A stretch of 58,815 nucleotides of DNA from Bacteroidia bacterium (lineage in GTDB: Bacteria > Bacteroidota > Bacteroidia > Chitinophagales > Saprospiraceae). Position numbers and translations under genes: made by a program. The stretch is taken from assembly GCA_030430845.1 (NCBI GenBank), contig JAUIKE010000034.1:1-58815 (forward strand), written 5' to 3'. Shown one piece after another: positions 23,287 to 32,491 of this stretch. Each line of letters opens with the position of its first letter. Within the stretch, counting starts at the first letter, position 1. Under the pieces are notes generated by a model, which saw only the letters and a program-made list of their open reading frames with translations, made no database searches and was not told where the DNA came from.

Positions 23287-24459
23287 TTATTTCCTTTTCT
23301 CTCTCCAAGCTGCAATAATCTCCTTCTCCCTGACCATCAGTCCTTCCTTCACCATTTTTGTCCTTCTTTCTTCTGACACAGCATCCGAATGCCACCATTC
23401 GTGAATATCCATCACACTCTGGGCCAGGGACCTATAGGTCAAGCCATTGGCGACGCCGTGATCAATGTTGACTCTGGCAGATCCGTAATTGTCGCCAGTA
23501 GGCATGATCCAGGGGATGGAATAGGGTACTTTGTGTTTCATGAGAAAATCATAGTCATCCACCATGACGAAAGAAGCTTTGGAATTAAAGGCGGCGTGGG
23601 CACCGTAAACGAAGGCATGCATGCCGGTGGCAGATGCGGGGCCAACAGCGTTGAAGGTGCCGGCATTTTCGTTTTCGATCAGTCTGATCATCCATTCGGC
23701 TACATCCCTTACATCGATGTATTGCACAGGATCATCCGCTTTGCCGGGAACGAGGACTTCTCCGCCTCGGCTCAGGCGTTCGGGCCAGTAAGGAAAGCGA
23801 TCGGTACGGTCGGCCGGGCCCATCATGTAGGTGGGGCGGACGATGATGCAGCGGTCTTCGCCATAGATCTTTTTAGCTTCTATTTCGGAATTGGCTTTCA
23901 TCACGCCATAGCCATATTCCATCGATTGTTCCTCATTGATCCCTTCCGGAACTTTGAGTACAAGCTTGGTCTCTTCTTTTATGTTGGACCCCAGGTAAGG
24001 ATAGTACACGCCGGTTGAGGAAGTATAGAGGTAGAGAGGAACATTTTCCTTCAGCAGTTCTGCGCTGTCTTTGGTCCATTGTACCCGACGGCCGGAATTG
24101 TCGATGACGGCATCCCATTTTCGACCTTTCAAGGCTTCGAGATCATTAGCCCGGTCACCGACGAGGTGTTCTACTTTTTTGAAAAGCTTTTTATAGATCG
24201 TCGGTTCGGTTCTTCCTCTGGTGAAAATGCTGATGGAGTGGCCCCGATTGAGAGCATAGGCGATTTGGTGAGGGCCCAGGAAGCTGGTACCGCCTAGTAT
24301 GAGGATATTGAGTGGATGAGGAGAAGGGTTTGGCCGATTTTTATCAGCCTTGGAAAATGTAGGTAATGAGGATCCCATAAAGGGGAGGAAAGCCCCCATT
24401 TTTAGACTGTTACTGAGGAATTTTCTTCTGCCTTTGTGGTTAGTTCTTTTTTTTGACAT
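23287..24459 (-). CDS. Tat-exported NAD-dependent epimerase/dehydratase-like protein
   Basis: 390 residues from the ATG at 24459, which gives a twin-arginine signal (GRRKFLSNSLKMGAFLPF). The longer frame to 24552 has no signal and runs into the upstream gene's 3' end. Rossmann motif: LNILILGGTSFLGPHQIAYAL (GGTxFxG, the atypical SDR variant). Later come YTSSTGVYYPYLG and MEYGYGVMKANSE, where the YxxxK catalytic pair reads YGVMK. A folded, NAD-binding Tat substrate is unusual and typical of a Bacteroidota 'NAD-dependent epimerase/dehydratase family' group of unknown substrate. It is 53 bp downstream of the sulfurtransferase gene. Confidence 0.85.
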   Translation of the reverse strand: MSKKRTNHKGRRKFLSNSLKMGAFLPFMGSSLPTFSKADKNRPNPSPHPLNILILGGTSFLGPHQIAYALNRGHSISIFTRGRTEPTIYKKLFKKVEHLVGDRANDLEALKGRKWDAVIDNSGRRVQWTKDSAELLKENVPLYLYTSSTGVYYPYLGSNIKEETKLVLKVPEGINEEQSMEYGYGVMKANSEIEAKKIYGEDRCIIVRPTYMMGPADRTDRFPYWPERLSRGGEVLVPGKADDPVQYIDVRDVAEWMIRLIENENAGTFNAVGPASATGMHAFVYGAHAAFNSKASFVMVDDYDFLMKHKVPYSIPWIMPTGDNYGSARVNIDHGVANGLTYRSLAQSVMDIHEWWHSDAVSEERRTKMVKEGLMVREKEIIAAWREKRK

Positions 24460-24512
24460 AGCTATAAGGTTTGATTTAGAGGAGCGGTCTCCGGCCACTC
24501 CTCTAAAGTGAA

Positions 24513-25343
24513 TTATTTTACAACTGGAAAGTCTTTGCTTTCCTGCCCCCACTCCGACCAGGAGCCATCGTAAACCGACTTGGGGTTGTCGGTAGCTATT
24601 TCACTGGCCAGCATAATGACGCAGGCGGTTATGCCGGAGCCGCAGCTAAACGTCAGGGAAGCATCTCCGAGGTCTAAGGAATCAAACAGTTCCTTCATTT
24701 CTTTTTTCGGCAACAAATGACCGTCTTTGAGCACTTTTTTGTAGGGCAAATTAATAGCATTGGGCATATGGCCACTTTTCATGCCGGCCCTGGGTTCAGG
24801 GGTTTGGCCGCTAAAGCGTCCTTCCCCGCGTGCATCCAGTACCTTCACATTTGGATCGTGCAAATGGTCTAAAACATAGTTCGCATCCCGTACCAATTCC
24901 GCTTGAAAGTTTGCTTGAAAGTCTCCCTTTTCATAGGTTTCTTCCTGGATCGGCTCGACCGGTAGTCCGGCTTTGATCCAGGCCGGCAGGCCGCCGTCTA
25001 GCACCGCTACTGCATTATGGCCCATGGCTTTGAACAGCCAGCGGGCCCGGGGACTGGTGTAGATTCCATAGAAGTCATATACGACAATCTTGCTATCTTG
25101 ATTAATACCTAGTTTCTGGCATGCTCTTTCAAATATGTCCGGGCTTGGGATGGTGTTTGGAAGAGGGGTCTCTTTATTCAAAAAGGTATTTTTCAGGTCG
25201 AAAAAGCGGGCGCCTGGAATGCGCAGCTCTGTACTGACAGGTTCTTCTTTGACGAGCTTGCTGGCCATACTGGCATCAAGTATGATCAGGTCAGAATCAG
25301 TAAGGTGTTGGTGGAGCCACTCGATGGAGACAATGGGTTGCAT
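24513..25343 (-). CDS. sseA: Sulfurtransferase, 3-mercaptopyruvate type
   Basis: 276 residues from the ATG at 25343; 13 further upstream residues are not homologous. Two rhodanese domains: the N-terminal one is inactive (SIEWLHQHLTDSDLIILDASM...), and the C-terminal one carries the active-site loop FSCGSGITACV. The CGSGIT loop is the mercaptopyruvate type rather than the CRKGVT loop of thiosulfate rhodaneses. It transfers sulfur to cyanide, thiols or thioredoxin. The leader contains AACGAACAAC repeats (25351-25372), as does mtnD. The symbol is by family resemblance only. Confidence 0.9.
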   Translation of the reverse strand: MQPIVSIEWLHQHLTDSDLIILDASMASKLVKEEPVSTELRIPGARFFDLKNTFLNKETPLPNTIPSPDIFERACQKLGINQDSKIVVYDFYGIYTSPRARWLFKAMGHNAVAVLDGGLPAWIKAGLPVEPIQEETYEKGDFQANFQAELVRDANYVLDHLHDPNVKVLDARGEGRFSGQTPEPRAGMKSGHMPNAINLPYKKVLKDGHLLPKKEMKELFDSLDLGDASLTFSCGSGITACVIMLASEIATDNPKSVYDGSWSEWGQESKDFPVVK

Positions 25344-25486
25344 ATTGGTGAATCGTTGTTCGTTGTTCGCTGATCTTTCCAATTTAGGAATTTATATTTA
25401 AATAAAGGAGTGCTTTGAATTATATGAACTGTTTCAACCTTGATTTTTTTATTCCATTTTTCAGAGCCGAAATAATTTTATTGTAA

Positions 25487-25530
25487 GCAAGCTAAAGCTC
25501 GCTGTCCTGGCAAGCTGAAGCATGCTGTCC
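25487..25530. repeat. Family A element, single arm
   Basis: One 44-bp arm of the family A repeat (GCAAGCTAAAGCTCGC unit plus GCAAGCTGAAGCATGC unit with CTGTCC linkers). It lies between the cyclase stop (25545) and the sulfurtransferase start. Unlike 18-135 and 55305-55430, no inverted partner arm is present. Confidence 0.8.
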
Positions 25531-25544
25531 TATTCGCCTGCCAA

Positions 25545-26306
25545 TTAATCCATCATCGCCACTACTCTGGCCGGAGCGGCAGAAGCCCCTTTAATTTTAA
25601 GTGGGAAAACAGCGACTTTAAAGCCAGTATAAGGCAAGGCATCCAGGTTGGTTAATTGTTCGATGTGGCAATATTCTTTTCGGCTGCCTACCAGATGCGC
25701 TTCCCAGAAGAGGTCTGGGTTATTCGTTTCCTTTGCTTTTTTGACCTGATAAGGCAAGGGCAGGTCCCAACCCCATTGATCAATACCCATGACCTTGATG
25801 CCCTGATCGATGAGCCATTCGGTGGCGGCGGCGCTCATACCGGTGCCTTTGAGGAAAAAATCTTTCGTGCCCATATGTTTATCCCTGCCGGTTTTAATCA
25901 GGACGATCATACCGGGTTGGAGGCTTATTTTTTCTTTAGACAAAAAAGCCAGAATATCTTCTACGGTGATCGGGTCAAAGTCTTTTTTATGCTTCATATC
26001 GATAACGACTCCGTCTCCGTAACACCAATCGAGCGGTACTTCATCAATGGTCTTGGCCGGCTGGCCGGCTACGCTTGGTGAGTAATGCCAGGGGGCATCG
26101 ATATGAGTGGTGGAGTGGACGCCCATTTTTTGGATGCTGTCGTCCGCCCAGCCGATGAAGCCTTTGGGGAACAGCTTGAAGGGGAGGCCCAGATAACGGA
26201 TGAGCCACTTTGCTTTTCGATGGGGCTTATGTTTGATTTTAACCTTCATGAAGAAGGGATCATCGGGGTTGTATTGGATGGTTTTGGAGAGGTCAATTAT
26301 TTTCAT
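25545..26306 (-). CDS. Cyclase/kynurenine formamidase-like protein
   Basis: 253 residues from the ATG at 26306 (a start at 26324 adds six residues). It contains the metal-binding signature of the cyclase family, GVHSTTHIDAPWHYSP (H-x-x-T-H-x-D-x-P-x-H), with its His and Asp ligands for zinc or manganese. The SGxP loop is not obvious. Relatives hydrolyse N-formylkynurenine or isatin, or act in polyketide cyclisation. There are no tryptophan-degradation neighbours, so the substrate is open. Cytoplasmic. Confidence 0.87.
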   Translation of the reverse strand: MKIIDLSKTIQYNPDDPFFMKVKIKHKPHRKAKWLIRYLGLPFKLFPKGFIGWADDSIQKMGVHSTTHIDAPWHYSPSVAGQPAKTIDEVPLDWCYGDGVVIDMKHKKDFDPITVEDILAFLSKEKISLQPGMIVLIKTGRDKHMGTKDFFLKGTGMSAAATEWLIDQGIKVMGIDQWGWDLPLPYQVKKAKETNNPDLFWEAHLVGSRKEYCHIEQLTNLDALPYTGFKVAVFPLKIKGASAAPARVVAMMD

Positions 26307-26389
26307 TGTGGTGTTTTTTTGCAATAAAATTTAACACTGAGAATGCTCGGATTTCAGTATTAGTTTACTGTCAGGATTCGTTTTTCTCT

Positions 26390-27481
26390 TCATTCACCGC
26401 TATTCTCCAACAATCTGTTAGTTAAGACGACTCTTTGAGCCAGAATCTTTGCCAGGTTTTTCCAAATAGTAGTTCTATCTGATTCATTGTCCAGTTGATT
26501 AATAGCCGATTCGCTGAATAAGACCACTTCGGTATCATCACTGCCGGCTACCACCTGTGCTGTACGTTTGGACCCCAGGATAAAGGCAATTTCACCAAAA
26601 ATATCTCCTTCGCCCAATAAAACAATTGTTCGGCTTCCGATCATCACTTTCACAACGCCTTTGCTGACATAGCCAAAGGACTTGCCGGCATCATTTTCGG
26701 TGATCAGAACTTCGTCCTTTTTGCAGAGCACTTTCATGGCGTTGGTCAAAAAGCTCTCTTTACTTTCATCAGATAAGCCCTGGGTAATGTTGTCATGTCC
26801 GCCAAACTCTTCTTCCTTCGCATAAAAAGCAGAGCTGATCGGCATATCCTCATTGTCTCTGACCATCTGGTAATACCATTGGACGAGCGGTTTGTAGTTG
26901 TCGAACTGTACACCTCGGAGTAGTGGCAACACAGGAGAATGAATGATGGAGAGATACTCCTGATCAGGTAGGAAGATCATAGGGATTTCCAACTCTCCAT
27001 TGCTGACTTTCTGCAGAGCCGCCACTGGGCGAAGACCGATTCTTTTATAGATGGAAAAGTGTCCCGGATCGCATGACATCAATATTGCCTGGCCGCCGGC
27101 TTTGAGAATTTCGAGAAAGCAATGACTGATCAAAACTTGTGGCGCCGGCGTTTTTAGATAGGAAGGAGCAATCGAAATGCTGTTAAAAAAAGCCATTTTT
27201 TCCAGCCGTTCATCGCCGAAATAATCCAAATAGGATAGCTCTTCGGACTTGTGCATATTTCGAATGTCCAATGAATTGACTAATCGCATGCAGGCAATGA
27301 TCTCTCCGCTATGAGTATCCTGGCAAGCTGCTAATTGAGAGGGGATCTTGGAATAATTGTCTTCTTTACCAACAACTTTCAGGCATGCCTGGATATCTTC
27401 TTTCTCAGTGGGAAAGAAGGCCCGAAACTGTCCGATCCAGAGGTCCCATTGCAGGGAGAGTTTATTTAGGAAGTTGGGCAT
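26390..27481 (-). CDS. GNAT-like acyltransferase fused to cNMP-binding domain
   Basis: A 363-residue fusion. Residues 1-190 look like an N-acyl-amino-acid-synthase/GNAT-like domain (IIACMRLVNSLDIRN, EKMAFFNSISIAPSYLKTPAPQVLISHCFLEILKAGGQ, CDPGHFSIYKRIGLRPV). Residues about 245-350 form a cyclic nucleotide-binding domain with the phosphate-binding cassette GEGDIFGEIAFILGSKRTAQV (Glu297, Arg306), the two residues that hold a cyclic nucleotide phosphate. Mycobacterial Pat has the reverse order. It suggests an acyltransferase switched by cAMP or cGMP. Divergent to the cupin gene, 156 bp apart. Confidence 0.8.
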   Translation of the reverse strand: MPNFLNKLSLQWDLWIGQFRAFFPTEKEDIQACLKVVGKEDNYSKIPSQLAACQDTHSGEIIACMRLVNSLDIRNMHKSEELSYLDYFGDERLEKMAFFNSISIAPSYLKTPAPQVLISHCFLEILKAGGQAILMSCDPGHFSIYKRIGLRPVAALQKVSNGELEIPMIFLPDQEYLSIIHSPVLPLLRGVQFDNYKPLVQWYYQMVRDNEDMPISSAFYAKEEEFGGHDNITQGLSDESKESFLTNAMKVLCKKDEVLITENDAGKSFGYVSKGVVKVMIGSRTIVLLGEGDIFGEIAFILGSKRTAQVVAGSDDTEVVLFSESAINQLDNESDRTTIWKNLAKILAQRVVLTNRLLENSGE

Positions 27482-27637
27482 GAAGCTTGCTTGGTTGTTT
27501 TTGTTATTTATTGTTGGAAGGTAAAATTAACAATTAAAAGTATTTGCTTCTCTAACATTTGTCATTTCTACTTCCTGGCAGCTTATTTATCTTCCGAGTC
27601 AGAAAATAAAGAACATTCACCAAAAATTTATTAAAAA

Positions 27638-27937
27638 ATGAACATTCTTGAAAAATTAAACTTCAGCGAAGCCAGGCCTGCAACGACCTCGATCCATAAA
27701 TCACCCCAAACAAATTACCTGGGGATCGGCTTGCTGGAGGGACAGCTTTTAAAAAAACATCAAGCCAACATTCCAACCGTGTTAACGGTACTGAAGGGAA
27801 GTATTCAATTTTTTATAAATGATGAAGTCTTGCTGTTGAATGAATTGGATGTGTTTGAAATACCAGTAGCTGTAGAGCATGAAGTAAGGGGCGTAGGAGA
27901 AAAAAATGTATTTACGCTCATTCAGGAAAAAACCTAG
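27638..27937 (+). CDS. Small cupin-like protein (DUF1971-like)
   Basis: A 99-residue single cupin. The strand pattern HKSPQTNYLGIGLLEGQLLKKHQANIPTVLTVLKGSIQFFINDEVLLLNELDVFEIPVAVEHEVRGV has His at the two cupin motifs (KKHQA and EHEV), similar to DUF1971 and other small cupins. Possible metal-binding or stress protein; substrate unknown. Its last codons and TAG stop (CAG GAA AAA ACC TAG) lie within the left copy of the family B direct repeat. Confidence 0.78.
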   Translation: MNILEKLNFSEARPATTSIHKSPQTNYLGIGLLEGQLLKKHQANIPTVLTVLKGSIQFFINDEVLLLNELDVFEIPVAVEHEVRGVGEKNVFTLIQEKT

Positions 27938-27973
27938 CAAAACCCCATACAGGCAAGCTTACAAAACCTAGCA
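27919..27973. repeat. Family B direct repeat, left copy
   Basis: About 55 bp starting CATTCAGGAAAA and containing CCTAGCAAAACCCCATAC followed by AGGCAAGCTTACAAAACCTAGCA. It matches 32492-32558 in the same orientation with few differences (two extra A, three single-base changes and a longer tail in the right copy). It ends 8 bp before the TPR gene stop and includes the cupin stop codon. Confidence 0.8.
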
Positions 27974-27980
27974 GAAGAGT

Positions 27981-30900
27981 TCATTTTTGTAGCAGCTTTC
28001 TGATTTTTTTGACATCGGGATGTATGGTTCCTGCTGCCTCCAGGTCATCCAAGTCCCGCAAAAAAGCTTGTTTGAAAGTGAGGTTTTCAACCCCCTCCAT
28101 TTTTACCTCCTGATCTTTAAGTTCTAAATAAATAGCTTTGGCCAATTTAAACTTACCCTGGAAGAGTAAGCCCAATGCCAGGTTGGCATTGATCCAGTTC
28201 TGAGAGGGGTCAACCTTCAAGCCTTTTTGAGCTATTTGCTCGGCCTCCTCAAACTTTTTGCTGTGGATATACAAAGCGGCCAATTCTCCACAAGCATTGG
28301 CCAATTGACTGTTAAGAGGAGGATAGTTAGGGTAATCATTTTGTATGTCGGAAAGGATCTTGATGACTTCCTCGTACTTTTGGGTTTTAACTTCCAGGTC
28401 TGTTTCCTTTTCAATTTGCAATTCTATCTGGGCAGCCTCCATAATTCTTTGCTCGATTTGAAGTGTTTCGAGTGTTGCATTTTCAAAAAGGGCGATCACT
28501 TTTTTTATTTCAGCTTTCATCTGAGGGATTAAAGGAGAGAAGTCCTCTGAACATGAAAGGAGTGCTTCTTCTGCTGCCTTTGCAAATTTCAGGCCTTTTT
28601 CTTGCCACTTCAGGTCTGTTTCCATAATCATTTTATACTGATAGCTAGTAGCCATAGTCACCCATGCTCCCCAGATGGTATAATTGAAATAATCAGGATT
28701 TACAGCCTTTATCCGATCAAAAATTTCGATTGCTTTTATTATCGCCCCTTCCATTTTTTGCAGCTCATCAGTGTTTTGATAAAGCATGCCTAAAGAGAAC
28801 TGAACGTTTGCTAAATCCAATTCAAAATTACTTGGATTTTCAGCAGCAAAGGGTTCGATTATTTTCTTAGCTTCCAGCAAAAAATACTCTGCCTTTTTGT
28901 ATTCTCCACTTATGTTGTATAAAAGTCCTAGGGATCTTTTTGTTTTAAACAAGTTCACCTGGAAAGCATTGGGTTGTGAGGGAGCTAAATCAGCAAAAAT
29001 GCTATCTGCTTTTAACAAAGCACTTTCTGCCTCTGAGGGAGAGGATTGAGTAATGATAAGCCCCAGATTCATATACCCAATAGCCAGATCTGGTAAAAAA
29101 GCGGCCGGGTTTTCCTTCGACAAGCGGGTATAGATTTCCGTATTTTTTCTAAAATAAAATTCGGCTTTATCAAGCATTCCTGCAGCGTAATAAGAAAAAG
29201 CCAAATTGTTTTGAATATTTGCCAATGAGGGCTCGAAGCGCTGAGTATTTTTTTGAATAAGTCGCTCTAATATTTGGCAGGCTCTTTCCTGCGATTGGAT
29301 GGCCTTCTCCAGGTCTTTAAAGTCAGAATATAACCTTCCCAGGTTATTCAGGATCATGGCCAAAGTGGGTTCAAACCGATCAGGGTTGATCTTCGCATAT
29401 TTTTCACAAATGTCCATTCCCTTCAAAAAAGCCTTTTCTGCTTTTTCATAGTCATAAATGCTCAGATGAGCGTTCCCCAGGCTATTTTGAACCCTGATCA
29501 ATTCCGGCTCGTGTACATCCGGATTGTCAACGGCCAGTTTTTCATAAATCTCTTTGGATTCATTTAATGTGGTAATTGCCTTTTCCTGGTCATAAAGACT
29601 AGAATAATTTTTTCCAAGGTTATCTAAGATTAAGGCCAGGCGAGCCTGAAACCTTTCCGGGTTTTCGATGGCTAATTTTCTGAAGATTTTTTCTGCTCTG
29701 CCATAGGCTTCGTTTGCGCTTTCATAGTCATTTATTCCTGAATAATAGGTTCCCAGGTTGGTTTCGGTTTCTGCAAGGTCAAATTCAAATTGCCTCGGAC
29801 TGATTTTCGCCAGTTCCTTTCTGATTTCTGCAGCCTTCAATAAGGCCTTTTCTGCTTTTTCCGAATTATTCAATTCTAAATACATGACAGCAAGATTATT
29901 ATACCCGGTGGCTATTCGGCTTCCTTGAATTTGTTGACTGACCTCCTTCATTGGATATTCCATGTTTTTTATTGCCTCCAGGTAGTATTCCTCCGCTTTT
30001 TCATAATTATGGAGAACCCTACTCAGGTTAGCCAGATTATTTTGAACCATAGCAACCTTCGATAAGTAAGCGGCAGAATCATTAGCGGCCAGCTCAGAAA
30101 AGGTTTGTAAAGCCTCCTCAAATAAAGGCTCCGCTTCCTGGAAATCTCCCTTGTCATAGTATAGGTCTCCCAGGCGGTTTTGGGCTATCGCCAACTCCGA
30201 TTGATAGGATTCCCGACCACTGATAATTATGTTGTTAAAAATTGTGATCGCTTGCAGGTGATTTTTTTTAGCCTCCTCAAACTCCTGATTGTAACTTAAT
30301 TCCAACGCTAAGGCATCTAATGTTTTTGCTTTCTGGCCTTTAGTTTTGGTATGCCGTAAAGCCCGTTGGTAATAATCCATTGCAGATTTTTGATCCCTTA
30401 GAGAATTATGAAATTCTGCTAGCTTCAAGAGCGTTTCTACATTGGTTGAGTCAAGTGTTATTGCGGCAACCAAATTGGCCTTGGCGTCATCAAAGTCAAA
30501 CTGGATCTCTGCCATTTGAGCTGCCAGGTGGAAGCTTCGGATTTCCCTGGCTTTACCTTCTTCCAGTTCTTTTCTTTCCTGGTCGATTTTCTTTTGCTGA
30601 GTAGCTATCGCCTCTTTCATTGCTTTGAGGTTGGCTTCCTCCTCCTTTAATTCTTTTTCCTTTTCATTTATTTGTATAAGGTTGTCCTGGCGGGCTTGGC
30701 CCTTAAGAACTTTGCGGGCCTTTTCGATCTCCCCTTCCTTAAATAAAGAAAAGGCTTCTCGATATATAGAATCAGCCTGGGCAAGATCAATACGAGAAAA
30801 ATTTTCTGCAAGTAGCCATGCCTTATCTATTTGGGACTGATAAACCTGGTATAACTCGTCTTTTTCTTTTTCTACTATTTCAAGTTGTTGCTGAAGTTCT

Positions 30901-31382
30901 TCCACATTACCTTCTACCCTGGCTATGTCACTATTTAATTGACCCACTTTTTGGGTCAAGCGTGCCTGTTCGCGCTCATAACTCTTTGTGATGAACTCAG
31001 TAGATATTTCATAGTATTTTACAGCGTTTTGATCGCGCTCTCCCTTTTTGCATACTACCAGGCGGATTTGCTTGTCAACTCCTTCTTCAGGTAAAATGAT
31101 TTCTAATTCTCTTGTATGGTTCACCAAGTCATAAGTTCGGTTAGTTATAGACAAAACCACGATTTCGCCTGGTTTTTTATCGCTGAAAACCAACTTGAAA
31201 ATTCCCTGATTGTCAGATAGGGCTCTGGTAATGGTCGGAGAGGCGCCGCGAGCCGTCACCTGAATAGCTTTGACAGCCTGACCGGTATTTTGATAAGTGA
31301 TGATCCCACTCAGAACGGTTGCTGCTTGTATTTGTACTGAAAAAAATAAAAATAATAGGGTAAGTATGGTAGGACGGTTCAT
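27981..31382 (-). CDS. Large secreted TPR protein, EAD11 partner
   Basis: 1133 residues. Signal peptide 1-20 (ILTLLFLFFSVQIQA) is followed by a carboxypeptidase-regulatory-like beta domain (about 21-115, VLSGIITYQNTGQAVKAIQVTARG...NQGIFKLVF) and coiled coils (about 140-185 and 215-285). From about 285 to 1080 runs a long array of TPR repeats in the kinesin-light-chain style, spaced about 50-60 residues (IQNRLGDLYYDKGDFQEAEPLFEEAL, NNLGRLYSDFKDLEKAIQSQERA, each with FEP/FEL-D/S-LA linkers). It would be an exported scaffold. The upstream gene stops 6 bp before its start, so the two form an operon. The N-terminal domain type is shared with the partner's C-terminal domain. Confidence 0.9.
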   Translation of the reverse strand: MNRPTILTLLFLFFSVQIQAATVLSGIITYQNTGQAVKAIQVTARGASPTITRALSDNQGIFKLVFSDKKPGEIVVLSITNRTYDLVNHTRELEIILPEEGVDKQIRLVVCKKGERDQNAVKYYEISTEFITKSYEREQARLTQKVGQLNSDIARVEGNVEELQQQLEIVEKEKDELYQVYQSQIDKAWLLAENFSRIDLAQADSIYREAFSLFKEGEIEKARKVLKGQARQDNLIQINEKEKELKEEEANLKAMKEAIATQQKKIDQERKELEEGKAREIRSFHLAAQMAEIQFDFDDAKANLVAAITLDSTNVETLLKLAEFHNSLRDQKSAMDYYQRALRHTKTKGQKAKTLDALALELSYNQEFEEAKKNHLQAITIFNNIIISGRESYQSELAIAQNRLGDLYYDKGDFQEAEPLFEEALQTFSELAANDSAAYLSKVAMVQNNLANLSRVLHNYEKAEEYYLEAIKNMEYPMKEVSQQIQGSRIATGYNNLAVMYLELNNSEKAEKALLKAAEIRKELAKISPRQFEFDLAETETNLGTYYSGINDYESANEAYGRAEKIFRKLAIENPERFQARLALILDNLGKNYSSLYDQEKAITTLNESKEIYEKLAVDNPDVHEPELIRVQNSLGNAHLSIYDYEKAEKAFLKGMDICEKYAKINPDRFEPTLAMILNNLGRLYSDFKDLEKAIQSQERACQILERLIQKNTQRFEPSLANIQNNLAFSYYAAGMLDKAEFYFRKNTEIYTRLSKENPAAFLPDLAIGYMNLGLIITQSSPSEAESALLKADSIFADLAPSQPNAFQVNLFKTKRSLGLLYNISGEYKKAEYFLLEAKKIIEPFAAENPSNFELDLANVQFSLGMLYQNTDELQKMEGAIIKAIEIFDRIKAVNPDYFNYTIWGAWVTMATSYQYKMIMETDLKWQEKGLKFAKAAEEALLSCSEDFSPLIPQMKAEIKKVIALFENATLETLQIEQRIMEAAQIELQIEKETDLEVKTQKYEEVIKILSDIQNDYPNYPPLNSQLANACGELAALYIHSKKFEEAEQIAQKGLKVDPSQNWINANLALGLLFQGKFKLAKAIYLELKDQEVKMEGVENLTFKQAFLRDLDDLEAAGTIHPDVKKIRKLLQK

Positions 31383-31388
31383 AGGTGT

Positions 31389-32327
31389 TTATTTTGATAA
31401 AAGGATTTCAATTGGGGTGTCTGGATTGGGCGTTACGAAACTATCCCAAAGGATCTGGCCGTCGATGATGGCTACTAAAATATATTCCTTCTTTTCTTGT
31501 TCAGCAGGAACCTCAATCCGGAAGATTCCGTTTTGATCGGTGGTATCCATTAGCTCAGTGCCCTTGATCCCGATAACGATACCGCTTAACAATTGACCGG
31601 TGTCATCCTGGACGGTGCCCTTTAATTCACAAAACCTACAACTTGATTTGACCTCTACATAAATTGGCTCGCCGTCATACCTATAAATTTTTTCTGGCTG
31701 TGTTGGGACAAATCCTTCAGCTTGAATGCTAATCTTTATTTCTTTGTTTAAAAACCTCGAACCTACTTCTCCAAAATTTGTCCTGCCATTTTCTCCGATC
31801 ATTTGCTTGTCCCTTCGATTGCCAAAGTCAACCATCACGGCACCTTTGTTCTCCAAAACAATGTCCTGTGCCCCTTCCGGGCCATGAACATACACCGTGA
31901 GTTGTAGCGGAGAAGTTCCGGAATTAGAACCAAACAACGACCATAGGTTGAATCCTGAAATCTCAGCAATTCCGGCTATCAATCCTACTACAACACTGGC
32001 CGTTACGATCCATTGCCATAACGGTCTTTTACCCGAATCCTCGAGAACGGGTAAAACCTTATCATTCCCGCTTTGATTGGGAGCAACAGACAACTGATGA
32101 ATTATTTGAAGTAAAGCTTGATTAATCCGTGAAAGAAGAATTTGTTGTTGTTCTTGACTGGTGATTCCCTGCCGGATTCCTTTTTCATAATCCTGATATT
32201 TGGCAGATTGAAGTAACAGCTCTTCCCTTAAATCTTCGCGATCTAATTGATCTGTCAGGGACAACATTTCTTGGATGGCCTGTTGAGTCTCGCCTTCAGC
32301 GATCAGTTGTTGCAATTTCTTTTTCAA
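31389..32327 (-). CDS. EAD11 domain transmembrane protein
   Basis: A 312-residue protein. Residues 1-78 match Effector-Associated Domain 11: a helical bundle with the signature ELLLQSAKYQDYEKGIRQGITSQEQQQ then RINQALLQII (LSARYxxLxxxxxxGxIs pattern). A linker and one TM helix (about 106-126) follow. Residues 142-228 are a beta domain (LTVYVHGPEGAQDIVLENKG...IGENGRTNFGEV) and 233-290 a carboxypeptidase-regulatory-like domain (LKGTVQDDTGQLLSGIVIGIKG). EADs are adaptor domains in predicted bacterial conflict/counter-invader systems. The EAD faces the cytoplasm and the beta domains the periplasm. Start is TTG at 32327; no ATG occurs before the upstream stop. Confidence 0.82.
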   Translation of the reverse strand: MKKKLQQLIAEGETQQAIQEMLSLTDQLDREDLREELLLQSAKYQDYEKGIRQGITSQEQQQILLSRINQALLQIIHQLSVAPNQSGNDKVLPVLEDSGKRPLWQWIVTASVVVGLIAGIAEISGFNLWSLFGSNSGTSPLQLTVYVHGPEGAQDIVLENKGAVMVDFGNRRDKQMIGENGRTNFGEVGSRFLNKEIKISIQAEGFVPTQPEKIYRYDGEPIYVEVKSSCRFCELKGTVQDDTGQLLSGIVIGIKGTELMDTTDQNGIFRIEVPAEQEKKEYILVAIIDGQILWDSFVTPNPDTPIEILLSK

Positions 32328-32388
32328 GTTGGAATAGGAGTTTGCTCTGCAAAAAAAATAATGGACTGGTATTTTCTGTGTCTCTTAC

Positions 32389-32420
32389 CAAAAAATACAT
32401 CTTTATTATGGTTTTCTCAA
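32389..32420 (-). promoter_or_regulatory. Possible promoter for the EAD11-TPR operon
   Basis: On the minus strand TTG (32420-32418) is followed after 20 bp by TATTTTTTG (32397-32389). This is close to the Bacteroidota TTTG-N19-TAnnTTTG pattern with one extra base in the -7 box. It lies about 60 bp before the TTG start at 32327. Confidence 0.35.
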
Positions 32421-32491
32421 TACTTATGCTACAATTGCCTGATATTCGGCTGGGGGTGACCTCCTTACAGGGAAATGGAGACTTGATCTAT

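Noticed and set aside
23389..24018. 209-codon plus-strand ORF
   Set aside because: Antisense to the well-supported epimerase-like gene; no domain or signal, composition typical of a shadow frame.
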